A DNA stretch of 64,000 nt from assembly GCF_006711645.1 (NCBI RefSeq), contig NZ_CP041248.1:186001-250000 (forward strand). The letters run 5' to 3'. The position numbers and the translations under genes were made by a program. The notes below the pieces were generated by a model that was not told where the DNA came from, did not search any database, and worked only from the letters and a program-made list of their open reading frames with translations. This document shows positions 53,467 to 61,936 of the stretch, piece by piece. Numbering within the stretch: position 1 is the stretch's first letter; each line of letters starts with the position of its first letter. This stretch comes from Klebsiella electrica. Its GTDB lineage: Bacteria > Pseudomonadota > Gammaproteobacteria > Enterobacterales > Enterobacteriaceae.

Positions 53467-54230
53467 AGCGGACTTATCGCGGCGGAAATGAATCAGGATG
53501 ATCGCAATATGATCGCGAGTGTTTTCGCCCGGGTATGATCGGGTGGGAATGCAGCGGACTATTTCGCGGGCGCGAATATGGAAGGTAAACAAAGCGGAAG
53601 CGATAGCGTCGGTTTTCTCTATTTTTACATCGGGAGGTTGAGCATGGTAATAATCAAACCGCACGATGTCGGAGGAAAGATGAATTTCCTCCGGGGGTTT
53701 TTATGGGCAACCGGAGGTTGCCCTGGTTTTAATCGCCGGGGAAAACCAAAAGTGAATAACCAACATGGTTTTCCTCCGGGGGTTTTTGTCGCGGCGAGTA
53801 CCGCTTAGAAATTGTGATCGGCTATCGAAACGGACAATATGAAGTCGATACCCTCGTTCGGAATAACTTCCCTCCCGATACACGCGTAAACAAAACGAAA
53901 CCATTAACAAATTATCGCTCAGATTATCAAAGTGGATCATCTCCGTCTCATACCAGCCAAATTCCCTTGTAAACCGATCTGTATTCGCAAAAGGATCCGT
54001 TATTGGGATAAAACCACGCCAGAATCGCCTCAGAACGATTCTGAGCTTATCCCCCTGGTATTTTCACGATCGGATTGATTAAAACGCGCCTGAGCGTTTT
54101 GAGCGCGTTTTGTAGATCGACATATCTGTAAATTTCCTGAGTATGGTTTGGCTATGCCCTGATTTTGTTCCGAACGGGGAAGCCGTTATGATTAGGTCTG
54201 AATGTAAAGCACTTGTAGAGGTGATGCGGT
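53467..54230. other. Palindrome-rich non-coding region between mobI and the first leading-region gene
   Basis: No gene is convincingly coded. Inverted repeats include GCGATA/TATCGC near 53463-53481 and TTCGCG/CGCGAA (53563-53576). At 54005-54053 GGGATAA/TTATCCC encloses AGAATCG/CGATTCT. AAAACGCGC/GCGCGTTTT lies at 54081-54111. CCTCCGGGGGTTTTT is repeated near 53688 and 53773. GTAAACAAAACGA is at 53886-53898. The density of structure on a presumed transferred strand suggests primosome, single-strand promoter or origin functions. Confidence 0.5.
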
Positions 54231-54920
54231 ATGAGTCACGAGCGCATTGAGGTTTTTGGTGATGGAGGCAGCTGGATAGCCGAAAGGCTTAAGTCATTCA
54301 GGTTAACGATCTTGGGTCAAAGTGAGTCGTTGTCTATCGTCAGGAACCCGACTGACAATTCTGCCTGGGTGACTCACGATGATACCGGCCTTGTTTTATG
54401 TCCCCTCCATGTTGATGGTTCGTTGGCCCCGGATATCGCTGAAGCTACTGAGACGGTGGAGAAATACATCTCCCGAGTGAGCCCTGCGGGAATATCAGCA
54501 CGGATAAAGCAAGCCCGTAACCACCTGGATAGAATTGCCGCACCGGTAGACTCACGTTCTGCGGCAGCACTGTTAAGACGTGGCGGAATCCCGATTCTCT
54601 CACTGCGAACCACGGAATATCTGAAGTGGTACGAGTTGTTAGCGAGACTGGCGAAAGGTCAGGCTCTGTCACCATCCATCTGGGTGGATAACTACCTTGC
54701 CGGTGATACACCAGAAAGTGCATGGGCTAATGGACGCGGACTCTATGAGTTAATCAACAATGGGAATATGACATCAGCCAATACGATTTTCCCGGTCTGG
54801 TATTCTGTAGCTCTCGCACTGGGAAGATTCACAACAGAAGAACTACCTGTGATGAACGCCTGGCCGAGCTATTGTGATGGAACCCGTGTGGAGAGTTTTA
54901 TCCAGTTGTATCGTGATTAA
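54231..54920 (+). CDS. Unknown protein, first sizeable leading-region gene
   Basis: 229 residues, soluble, with no recognised motif. AGAGGTGATGCGGT precedes the ATG. It follows a strongly palindromic upstream region. Its location next to the presumed oriT would make it one of the first genes to enter a recipient, where anti-defence functions are common, but the sequence itself gives no functional clue. Confidence 0.6.
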   Translation: MSHERIEVFGDGGSWIAERLKSFRLTILGQSESLSIVRNPTDNSAWVTHDDTGLVLCPLHVDGSLAPDIAEATETVEKYISRVSPAGISARIKQARNHLDRIAAPVDSRSAAALLRRGGIPILSLRTTEYLKWYELLARLAKGQALSPSIWVDNYLAGDTPESAWANGRGLYELINNGNMTSANTIFPVWYSVALALGRFTTEELPVMNAWPSYCDGTRVESFIQLYRD

Positions 54921-54987
54921 TTCTTATTCATATGTCATATGATTAACGCTAAAGAAGATCTGCGGTAAGTCTGGCCGTTACCCGGAA

Positions 54988-55053
54988 CCCCGGGACAGAC
55001 CGAAACTTGCTTTCGGGTTGTCTCGGGGTTGGCCGAGCGAAGCGCTGGCAAGC
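54988..55053 (+). repeat. Hairpin repeat, copy 1
   Basis: CCCCG..GGACA..CCGAAA, loop CTTGC, TTTCGG..TGTCT..CGGGG forms a 16-bp stem with one internal loop. The second hairpin AGCG/CGCT within GCC/GGC follows. About 55 bases recur at 55325-55385 with a few changes that keep the pairing. Confidence 0.7.
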
Positions 55054-55079
55054 ACCACACCTATTTTGAGGAGAAGCCA

Positions 55080-55265
55080 ATGTTAATTTCGTATAAGAGC
55101 AAATTGAAATTAGGATCTATCGCACTATGTTCATTTGGTGTAGGTATGGGCGTTATGCTATCAAAAACCGTTCCACTATCTTTAAGCGCTGTAGTAGTAC
55201 TCGCCTTTTTCTGGTTACTCTCAATCATTTGTTTAGGGGTTGCTGCTTTCTTTTGTTCCGATTGA
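55080..55265 (+). CDS. Small two-helix membrane protein
   Basis: 61 residues from the ATG at 55080 (GAGGAG 9 bases upstream). Two hydrophobic helices (about 11-29 and 36-58) with a short turn. It lies between the two hairpin repeats. No family recognised. Confidence 0.55.
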   Translation: MLISYKSKLKLGSIALCSFGVGMGVMLSKTVPLSLSAVVVLAFFWLLSIICLGVAAFFCSD

Positions 55266-55324
55266 AATTGTGTAGTTCATACAGTACCCCGAATAATCCC
55301 CGCCTTTGTCAGTAGATAACCGTG

Positions 55325-55385
55325 AGGCAGACCGAAACTTGTTTTCGGGCTGTCGAGGGGTTGGCCGAGCGAAGCGCTGGCAAGT
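55325..55385 (+). repeat. Hairpin repeat, copy 2
   Basis: AGACCGAAACTTG onward matches copy 1 at 54997. The outer stem here is GGCAG/CTGTC instead of the longer GC stem of copy 1, with the inner CCGAAA/TTTCGG and the GGCCGAGCGAAGCGCTGGC hairpin kept. It precedes the 55515 gene. Confidence 0.7.
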
Positions 55386-55514
55386 ACAGACCATATTGTT
55401 CCCCCTGCATTTCTCATCGCTAAATTCTTTCTTGAAATATCGTCAGATTCCCTGTTTGTCACCCACCAGCCTCATGTTGTTATTGACCTAACTGCCATTC
55501 AATGGGAAGCAACA

Positions 55515-56078
55515 ATGTTTAATTTAATCGCGAAGGCTAAAGAAGCAGGTTATCAATTCTGGATCAGTGCCTCCAAGGTACTGACAGTTACTACCGGAAC
55601 CGAGATGGGGCTGACGATTATTAAAACTGTAACTGATATTAACCCTTGCTTGCTGGTGGCGGAGTTAATGAACCTTGGGATCACGTTATCCCCAGATAAT
55701 AATTATTTCTGCTGGTTGGATAGCGAAGGTGTCCTTTGGGCCGTTGACCGCCACCATCTCTATCGAGGAAATACAGGGGAGCATGGGGTAAACTGGGATG
55801 TCGTCTATCATCACGGCATGGTAATTAATACCCCTGAGCAGGCATCCATCCTTTTCAAAATTCCCCACATTGGGCGCTTTACTGCCACTGTAATGTATAG
55901 CGCTGGCTATACACCCGACTGGGCTCTTCCAGCCTTTGTTGATTTTTCTGGTGAACCGGATCATGAAACAATACTGTCGTGGTTATCCGAGGTAGGCATT
56001 CGTAATGCAGGAATGCATCTCGAAGATATTGAGTTTCTTTCTGTTGAAGAAAATCCCGACGCTTATATCTCTCTTTAA
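55515..56078 (+). CDS. Unknown soluble protein
   Basis: 187 residues. A central WLDSEGVLWAVDRHHLYRGN segment and an acidic C-terminal part are visible, with no signal or membrane segment. GGGAAG precedes the ATG. Twelve bases separate it from the next gene, so the two are probably co-transcribed. No family recognised. Confidence 0.6.
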   Translation: MFNLIAKAKEAGYQFWISASKVLTVTTGTEMGLTIIKTVTDINPCLLVAELMNLGITLSPDNNYFCWLDSEGVLWAVDRHHLYRGNTGEHGVNWDVVYHHGMVINTPEQASILFKIPHIGRFTATVMYSAGYTPDWALPAFVDFSGEPDHETILSWLSEVGIRNAGMHLEDIEFLSVEENPDAYISL

Positions 56079-56090
56079 TGAGGTCTCTGT

Positions 56091-56507
56091 ATGTCAAACG
56101 TTAAACCTTATTCCTGGGTAGTTCGCTTCGATGTTGCTCCTCAGTGGGTAGCTGACGGCTTTATCATGACAGATACCACAGCTCTCGAAATGCTATCTGA
56201 TGTTATCAACTATGCAAACGATCACGAACTTGCCGCATTGGTTATTTCAGCACCCGATGCAGAAAGAATTTCCGAGGAGCAAGGCTATTTGGCTTCTAAC
56301 AATGCGGAGCTAATGCGTCAGGTGCTAATCGGCTCACCGCAGGCATATGCTAAAGCATCTGTGGCAAATACCCTGCTAAAGGCTATAACCGCACTTGAGC
56401 AAACGCAGGATAATAAGCAGGTCGTTAAAGAACTGCATTCCAGCCTCGCTTTACTGACGGGCAATAAGCCTATTTCGGACATTATCTGGTTTCCAACCCC
56501 AGAATAA
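56091..56507 (+). CDS. Unknown soluble protein
   Basis: 138 residues, mostly helical and slightly acidic. ATGAGGTCTCTGT supplies the ribosome site. Probably in one operon with the preceding gene. No family recognised. Confidence 0.6.
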   Translation: MSNVKPYSWVVRFDVAPQWVADGFIMTDTTALEMLSDVINYANDHELAALVISAPDAERISEEQGYLASNNAELMRQVLIGSPQAYAKASVANTLLKAITALEQTQDNKQVVKELHSSLALLTGNKPISDIIWFPTPE

Positions 56508-56554
56508 TTCTTTCATAAAGAGCTTAAATCTTTAGCTCATTTATTTATGGATTT

Positions 56555-56628
56555 TCTATTCGTCAGCCACCCAGCGTGTGTTTAACTGAAGTTAGTAAAC
56601 AAAACGAAAAACATACGCGGGGTGATTT
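56555..56628 (+). promoter_or_regulatory. Leading-region stem-loop module 1
   Basis: CACCCAGCGTGTGTTT (56568-56583) pairs with AAACATACGCGGGGTG (56609-56624): 16 positions with one mismatch and one G-T. The loop contains AACT/AGTT and GTAAACAAAACGA (56595-56607). TTCGTCA lies just before the stem. The ATG of the next gene is 4 bases past the stem, which contains its ribosome site (GGGGTGA). The same plan recurs at 60887, 61938 and 63804. Confidence 0.6.
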
Positions 56629-56880
56629 ATGAATACTGCAATTCATCAAGTACGAAATAACGTTCGTCGCACTACATCTGCACGTCCTGTTTGTTATCCA
56701 GTTCGCCCGCAGACAGAGAAAGAACTTTTTTCTGTAGGCCGCAGCCTCTGGTATCGCTACACCACTTCATTTGGCCCGTGCCGTGAAGTTCACCATCATC
56801 ATGTGCAGCAGCTTGCACACCTGGTGGGTAAATCTGTTGGCTATGTTGAACATGCCATTAATCATTACCTCACGCATTGA
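56629..56880 (+). CDS. Unknown small basic protein
   Basis: 83 residues, rich in Arg and His (REVHHHHVQQLAHLVGKSVGYVEHAINHYL). The C-terminal part could form a helix-turn-helix-like pair, but this is weak. It starts directly after stem-loop module 1. No family recognised. Confidence 0.55.
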   Translation: MNTAIHQVRNNVRRTTSARPVCYPVRPQTEKELFSVGRSLWYRYTTSFGPCREVHHHHVQQLAHLVGKSVGYVEHAINHYLTH

Positions 56881-56895
56881 ACGAGGCGGCTTAAT

Positions 56896-57168
56896 ATGTC
56901 TACTCAAATCTATTGTGCGGTGCTTCGCCATTTCATGATGATGGCTGCATCCTCCCAGCACTCATTGATTGTGCTGAAGCAATTATATAACGCAGAGATT
57001 TCATCGAAAGCTCACCTGGCCGGTCTCTCCGTGTCCGAAGCTGAAGCGCTCCTGGCTCTACCATCCACCAGCTGGCGCAAACGCGATGATGTAATTCATG
57101 AGCTGAACATTCGCCTTAAGCAACTCACTAGCGTAGCCACACCGCCAGCTCAACAAGTCGCAAACTGA
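56896..57168 (+). CDS. Unknown small protein
   Basis: 90 residues, helical (LSVSEAEALLALPSTSWRKRD). ACGAGGCGGC precedes the ATG; it is 15 bases after the previous gene and probably in the same operon. No family recognised. Confidence 0.55.
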   Translation: MSTQIYCAVLRHFMMMAASSQHSLIVLKQLYNAEISSKAHLAGLSVSEAEALLALPSTSWRKRDDVIHELNIRLKQLTSVATPPAQQVAN

Positions 57169-57181
57169 AGGAGTCTATAAC

Positions 57182-57565
57182 ATGCTGCCATTTCTCATTT
57201 TGCTGTTCTGCTCATCGCCTGAGACGGCGCGAATGATCCTAATCTACGCTACCGATGAATCTGCGGCCCGCCTCCAGGCGCTTGAAGATTTCGCACGTCT
57301 GAATGATTCGGGTTTTGCTGCTTCCGCCCAAACCCCATATGAGTGGGAGAATCCTCACGGTGACCAGCTCTTTATTGAGTCGGTATACCCGGTTCCATCC
57401 GGCGATTTATCTGCTATCCGCCGTATGCTCGGGGATGACGATGCCCCATATACCGACAAGCACCTTATTGCCGGTTTACTGGAGGACAGCCGACGTATCC
57501 AGATGATTGAACCGAATGCCGGTACTCTTTCTCGTATTGCTCAGGCAGAGCAGTACCTTCAGTAG
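57182..57565 (+). CDS. Unknown small protein
   Basis: 127 residues. The first 20 are hydrophobic (LPFLILLFCSSPETARMILIYA), which may be a core strand pair rather than a signal. The remainder is acidic. GAAGGAGTC precedes the ATG. Probably in the operon starting at 56629. No family recognised. Confidence 0.55.
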   Translation: MLPFLILLFCSSPETARMILIYATDESAARLQALEDFARLNDSGFAASAQTPYEWENPHGDQLFIESVYPVPSGDLSAIRRMLGDDDAPYTDKHLIAGLLEDSRRIQMIEPNAGTLSRIAQAEQYLQ

Positions 57566-57627
57566 ACTTGTGTTCCGACCGCCCACCAGCAGGTGGGCTT
57601 CGGGCTAATTTCCTGTACGAGGTATGT

Positions 57628-58332
57628 ATGCAAGGTACACCACGCTGGTGGCAGAACGGTCGTCGGGTGCAGGCCGTTCTCGCAGAGAATCAGACCGCAG
57701 ATGTAAGGCTCAATATCGGCCCAGAAAATGACTTCTGGTTTACTGATGATGGTAATAATCCTGTTGCTGTGCTTAGGGTTATCGGCCCGGTCTGTCCACT
57801 GGATCCGCTAAAATTCACCTCCAGTATCACTGATGTCCTTCCTGAAGATGTCCATAGCTATAAAAAAGCCCTTCAGGAACACCAGATGATAAACCGGCCT
57901 GTCTCGTTCTATCTTGCACTTGCCGATGCCTGGTTGCTTGTTAACGAACAGCAGCCGGTTTACCAGTTCCGCATCCGAAACCAGTACAACGGCATGACTA
58001 CTGAATGGAATTCCGTTGCCCGGGACAAAGTCATTGAAGTGATTAAGATGCAGCCGGAAACCGCTGAATTCCGGGTTCTCGTCCCATCGGCTCCTGAGCC
58101 TGCTGCGAATGCCCGGCAGTTGATCTCAGAAATTGAAGGTCTGCGTGAAGCTATTGGGAAACTCTACCCGGCAAATACTGATGTACGTCGTATTGCCAGA
58201 AACAGCGGCTGGATGCATGTATACGACGACACCAATGCCAAAATGAACTTTGCAGACAATGCCAGAAATACCCCTTATCTCGATGCCTTTGTGACTCAAC
58301 TGCATCTCTTCCTCACAGATGATCGAGAGTAG
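57628..58332 (+). CDS. Unknown soluble protein
   Basis: 234 residues from the ATG at 57628 (GAGGT upstream); an extension of 20 residues has no ribosome site. Mixed alpha/beta, with WYQF-like VYQFRIRNQYNGMTTEW and an acidic C-terminus. No family recognised. 168 bases without a gene follow. Confidence 0.6.
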   Translation: MQGTPRWWQNGRRVQAVLAENQTADVRLNIGPENDFWFTDDGNNPVAVLRVIGPVCPLDPLKFTSSITDVLPEDVHSYKKALQEHQMINRPVSFYLALADAWLLVNEQQPVYQFRIRNQYNGMTTEWNSVARDKVIEVIKMQPETAEFRVLVPSAPEPAANARQLISEIEGLREAIGKLYPANTDVRRIARNSGWMHVYDDTNAKMNFADNARNTPYLDAFVTQLHLFLTDDRE

Positions 58333-58500
58333 ATGTAAAACCTCCCTGAATCTTTCTGCTCTAACCAGCGCTGTCATATAGCATTTTTTTGACGGCGCTG
58401 CCGGTTGCGCTTTTATCAAACATGGTAAATACATTGTTTCATGCTGTCTGGCTCCCGGGCGCGGAGTTATCGTTGATGGAACCAAGTTGAGATATTCGAA

Positions 58501-59673
58501 ATGAAAAGACCAACGGCACATAAAAATGACCGTCTGCCGGTGCGAAGATCTAACCCTACAACGCCTCAAGCAAGAGAGCGCGTTATTGCCGGGCTGGTGG
58601 CCTCAGCTACATCTGACTTCGTCTACCTCGTTCAGTGGCTGAAATCAGGAAAGCAGAACGGTGACCCTCTACAGCTATCCAGATGGGATAGCCTGAGAAA
58701 TGCAATAAGCCACCTTGAGACGCTTGATGCTGGTGTACAACCTGACTGGCGCAAAGTCCTCACCCTGGTGTCGCGGGAAATTCATACCAGCCATAATGTC
58801 CAGGCGGTTGTTACTCCTCCGTCTAAAATCGCCGGTGGTATACTCAGCAACCTTAACGACATCAGCCAGAAGATAGCGACCGGGCTTGCTTCCCCTGACA
58901 TGCTCGGCAGGCTCGATTATATGCTTCAGTTGACCGCAGGCCTGGCAGGTGGTGATGATCTGACGCAAAGCATCCGTAAGGTTTCAGACAGTGCAGAAAA
59001 AGCCCTACGTGGTTATGACAAGCCGCAGGCAAAGGCCAAAACGCCTAAACCGGCCCCACCAGCTCCTGCATTCCGGGATGATCAGACGTTCAGGCAAGAG
59101 TGTGCGCCACTGATTGGGGTTGATGACCTCTTTGTTCTGGCTAATTGCCTTATTGCGATGTCCGCCCGCCTGGGCCGTTCTCCTGTCAGCCTAGCGAAAC
59201 GCGCAGCGGGTTTAAAAGGTGTGATTAAACCCGATATGCTGGCTGACCTGCTGGAGCTCTTACAGCAGGACGTGGATCTGACCGCCCTGGCCCCGCCACC
59301 CAGGGTTAAAGACGATAATAGCCGCAGTGATGGAGGTAAGCTCGTCGGTTTAACCGGGGTCGTCGAAGGTGGCGCGTCAATCGGTGCTGAAGCGCAGCGT
59401 ATCATCACCGCAGAACTGAAGAAGCACTCGCCGCTCACTTCGGCGCAGCGCGTATCTTTCGATACCGCCCGTGCGGGTCTGGCGCTGGAGAGCGATACAT
59501 TCCGGGTTATTGAAGAGATCAGACGTATTGCAGCATCACTCAACTGGAGACCGCTGGCTGTCGCGGCCCATGCCGCGCATAAATCGCCTGGTATCCGCCC
59601 GGAGATTGCCGGGGATGTGATCACGTTGCTGGCGCAGGATGAGGCCTTAACCACCAGCAAGCCTAGCCGTTAA
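58501..59673 (+). CDS. Unknown helical protein, basic N-terminus
   Basis: 390 residues, almost all helical and Ala/Leu-rich, with a basic N-terminus (MKRPTAHKNDRLPVRRSN) and a Lys/Pro linker near 180. Two related segments end each half: LAKRAAGLKGVIKPDMLADLLELL and VAAHAAHKSPGIRPEIAGDVITLL. This suggests an internal duplication. Ribosome site is weak. No family recognised. Confidence 0.6.
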   Translation: MKRPTAHKNDRLPVRRSNPTTPQARERVIAGLVASATSDFVYLVQWLKSGKQNGDPLQLSRWDSLRNAISHLETLDAGVQPDWRKVLTLVSREIHTSHNVQAVVTPPSKIAGGILSNLNDISQKIATGLASPDMLGRLDYMLQLTAGLAGGDDLTQSIRKVSDSAEKALRGYDKPQAKAKTPKPAPPAPAFRDDQTFRQECAPLIGVDDLFVLANCLIAMSARLGRSPVSLAKRAAGLKGVIKPDMLADLLELLQQDVDLTALAPPPRVKDDNSRSDGGKLVGLTGVVEGGASIGAEAQRIITAELKKHSPLTSAQRVSFDTARAGLALESDTFRVIEEIRRIAASLNWRPLAVAAHAAHKSPGIRPEIAGDVITLLAQDEALTTSKPSR

Positions 59674-60052
59674 GTACCTGCCGCGCTGACTACAGCTTAC
59701 CTCGCGATATTGCACCAGCAGCTCAGAAATAATACCGGTATAAACGTCCGCGTTTTGCCGGTATTTTAATTCGCCCTATTTTTAGAATTAGCGATAATAG
59801 CGTTGCTTATTACGTATTTTTACACTCAGAAACCTTCGTCACATGAATAGGGTATGGTTCACTGAATAGACAAAGACGTTAAATCTGGTCAGCTACAGAA
59901 AGGAGGATTTATGTAAATGCTCTCGTTACGTTCAAACTCTTAAAAAACTGCCGCGCCTGCCTATATAAGCCAGGCTGTAGACCTGAAGTCTACAAATTTA
60001 GCGTTACTGACAATTCACAATCCAGTGAACCGGCCCACACTAAGGAGGTTAT

Positions 60053-60088
60053 ATGCGAACGCGTAACTTTAAATCTGAGTCTATGTAA
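60053..60088 (+). CDS. Eleven-codon ORF behind a perfect Shine-Dalgarno sequence
   Basis: MRTRNFKSESM, preceded at 60041-60049 by TAAGGAGGT, complementary to nine bases of the 16S 3' end. Spacing to the ATG is 3 bases, slightly short. It could be a leader peptide, or only a ribosome-loading site in a regulatory RNA. Confidence 0.3.
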   Translation: MRTRNFKSESM

Positions 60089-60304
60089 TCTGATCAGCTG
60101 GCGCTGCCGAGAATGGCGGACTCCGCTACCCCGGTGATAGACCGGGGTAGCAGGAAGAAAGAGTAACGATTTACCGGTTTTAAAACCAAATTTTCGTCAA
60201 ATGGGATACAAGCGCCCAAGGCCGGTTCCCGTCTGACAGACCGAAGTTGTGATGTGTGCATCGCCCCCCTGGAAGTTGTTTTATTGAATTGCTGTGTGTA
60301 GTTT

Positions 60305-60332
60305 TGCGGGGATAATACCCCGCTTTTTTTTT
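60305..60332 (+). terminator. Rho-independent terminator
   Basis: GCGGGG and CCCCGC stem followed by nine Ts. Ends the transcript that includes the tiny ORFs. Confidence 0.9.
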
Positions 60333-60465
60333 GCTTATTCTTCTTCGTCACCCCACCTTCCTGTGCCATCATACGTATAGAAAATAACTTTTCACTTCTG
60401 ACCCTTTTTCAGTTGAAGTCTTATGATTTGATATTCCGCTAATACACACACATTAAGGAATGAAA

Positions 60466-60801
60466 ATGAGCAACGATATTCATAACAAAATTGCTGATGC
60501 TTTAGCTTCTGTTGGTTTAAAACTTTCCGATGGATATACCCGGGCCGCACTCTTACTGAAGATGAAAGGTTCAGTTAGTCTCAATTTTGCTGTTGATGGC
60601 AAACCTGTCACTGTCACTCTCCATATGACTGAATCGGGTGATGTTACTGCTACCACTGATTATGACGATTCAACCGCTACTGCCGCAGCAGCAGCCGCAG
60701 CCACTACAACGCCAACACAAGAGTCGGTGGAAAAACCAGCAGAAGAGTCGGTGGAAGAGCCAGAAAAAAGTAATACACGAAAAGGCCCAAGGCCTAAGTA
60801 A
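60466..60801 (+). CDS. Unknown small protein with Ala/Glu-rich tail
   Basis: 111 residues from the second ATG (AAGGA lies at a good distance from it but too close to the first). Residues 1-65 look folded (IADALASVGLKLSDGYTRAAL, NFAVDGKPVTVTLHM). A run of Ala/Thr then leads to repeats of ESVEKPAEESVEEPEK and a basic GPRPK end. The tail is disordered. No family recognised. Confidence 0.6.
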   Translation: MSNDIHNKIADALASVGLKLSDGYTRAALLLKMKGSVSLNFAVDGKPVTVTLHMTESGDVTATTDYDDSTATAAAAAAATTTPTQESVEKPAEESVEEPEKSNTRKGPRPK

Positions 60802-60849
60802 TAACTGCGCTGGAACTACATGTTGGCATAATTATAAATATCAAAACTG

Positions 60850-60873
60850 GCGGGGTTAAATCCCCGCTTTTTT
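60850..60873 (+). terminator. Rho-independent terminator
   Basis: GCGGGG (60850-60855), TTAAAT, CCCCGC and six Ts. Confidence 0.9.
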
Positions 60874-60885
60874 ATGCCCGATTTC

Positions 60886-60948
60886 CTTCGTCACCTGAAT
60901 ACCCCGTGAGACTATAAGTAAACAAAACGAACAACACGGGGCAACGCC
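60886..60948 (+). promoter_or_regulatory. Leading-region stem-loop module 2
   Basis: CTTCGTCACC (from 60886), then CCCCGTG (60902-60908) pairing with CACGGGG (60935-60941). The loop holds TATAAG followed by GTAAACAAAACGA (60918-60930). The 3' arm GGGG lies just before the ATG at 60949. TATAAG would suit a -10 element. Confidence 0.6.
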
Positions 60949-61542
60949 ATGACCACCAGCAAAGAGAAAAATGTATTCTACGTTCACTACTATGAATCCG
61001 ACTCCAGTGGTGGCGAACTGCCACTGATGCGCATTGAAGCGGAGAACGAAGATGAAGCCAACCTGATCTGTCTTCGCAACCTCGCGGATGTTTATGACGT
61101 TGATCATGACGACATCAGTCTTGAAGACGGCTTCGAAGTGAACGGCAATAGCGTTTATCTGCAAGGTATCTACCCGGCGACCTCAGAGCAGGCACTGGTA
61201 GTTGATGCGGTATTTAATATGACTTCTGTAGAACCAGTCGCTGAGGCTGTGACCGGCACGGCGGAATCCGCCTGCGGTATCAGCCTGGTCTCTGATAAGG
61301 TCTGGCTGGAAAGCTGGTTCGACCTCGAAGACAAATTTGCTGATCAGATGGCCCACGTCGCTGAAGATGACAAGTCTGATACACGCTTCTTGCTCTACCG
61401 TGACCAGGTCATCGATGTGCGTGAATGCGAGACATCTTCTGTCCCAGGCTGGGATCTCCAGTTCGGCTTGAGCGGCGGTACGCAGATGCTATTCATTCGC
61501 CTTTCTGATGATGGCGATCACGTTGCACTGGGTCTCGAATAA
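60949..61542 (+). CDS. Unknown highly acidic protein, possible DNA mimic
   Basis: 197 residues with a strong excess of Asp and Glu spread along the chain (for example VYDVDHDDISLEDGFEV and ESWFDLEDKFADQ) and few Lys/Arg. No ArdA motif is recognised. Acidic proteins of this size in leading regions often mimic DNA to block restriction or other defences. That is an inference from charge and place only. It begins directly after stem-loop module 2. Confidence 0.6.
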   Translation: MTTSKEKNVFYVHYYESDSSGGELPLMRIEAENEDEANLICLRNLADVYDVDHDDISLEDGFEVNGNSVYLQGIYPATSEQALVVDAVFNMTSVEPVAEAVTGTAESACGISLVSDKVWLESWFDLEDKFADQMAHVAEDDKSDTRFLLYRDQVIDVRECETSSVPGWDLQFGLSGGTQMLFIRLSDDGDHVALGLE

Positions 61543-61634
61543 CTGCTGCCTGCGCCCGGGCTTGTTTGCCCGGGTTGCTCCCCTCCCCTGAATCAAACCG
61601 AGTATCATGACATCATTCTGAGGAGTACCAGACG

Positions 61635-61901
61635 ATGAGCGAAGTAAAGCACTTCAGCATCACGAAAACCGTTGATTTTTACATCAATGAAGCATCCCCG
61701 GAAATTATTGCGGGCCGCAGGATCTATCTGGAAACCGTATTGATTCCTCGCCTTCGTACCGGCCTTGCCGTGCTCAATAAGATGGGCCTGACCGAGCGTG
61801 AAGATATGGAGCTGCGCGATGTGTACCAGCGTGGCGTGGAATTTTTTGACAAATTGTTCGATGGCCCTGTCCCGCAGGCCAATACCACCACCAGCCACTA
61901 A
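61635..61901 (+). CDS. Unknown small protein
   Basis: 88 residues, helical and soluble (RLRTGLAVLNKMGLTEREDMELRD). GAGGAGTACC precedes the ATG. No family recognised. Confidence 0.55.
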   Translation: MSEVKHFSITKTVDFYINEASPEIIAGRRIYLETVLIPRLRTGLAVLNKMGLTEREDMELRDVYQRGVEFFDKLFDGPVPQANTTTSH

Positions 61902-61936
61902 TCCGCAAATTTTGTCCTTTTTTTACCCGGCTCTGA

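Larger units (their letters stand above)
59674..60465 (+). ncRNA. Gap of 790 bp: candidate non-coding RNA with tiny ORFs
   Basis: CCTTCGTCACATGAATA near 59837 resembles the start of the leading-region modules. AAAGGAGGATTT (near 59900) is followed by ATGTAA and then an 8-codon frame (59917-59943). TAAGGAGGT (60041-60049), a perfect match to the 16S anti-SD, is followed by an 11-codon frame (60053-60088). Hairpins: TGTAGAC/GTCTACA near 59975 and GCTACCCCGGT/ACCGGGGTAGC (60125-60151). A terminator ends the stretch at 60332. Confidence 0.45.

Noticed and set aside
53578..53808. Open frame of 76 codons in the mobI-downstream region
   Set aside because: No ribosome site, unlikely composition, and it runs across repeated GC-rich palindromes; the stretch looks structural rather than coding.
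54988..55053. tRNA gene, because of strong stems and GGCCGAGCG
   Set aside because: No cloverleaf, no anticodon arm, no T-loop sequence; two independent hairpins only.
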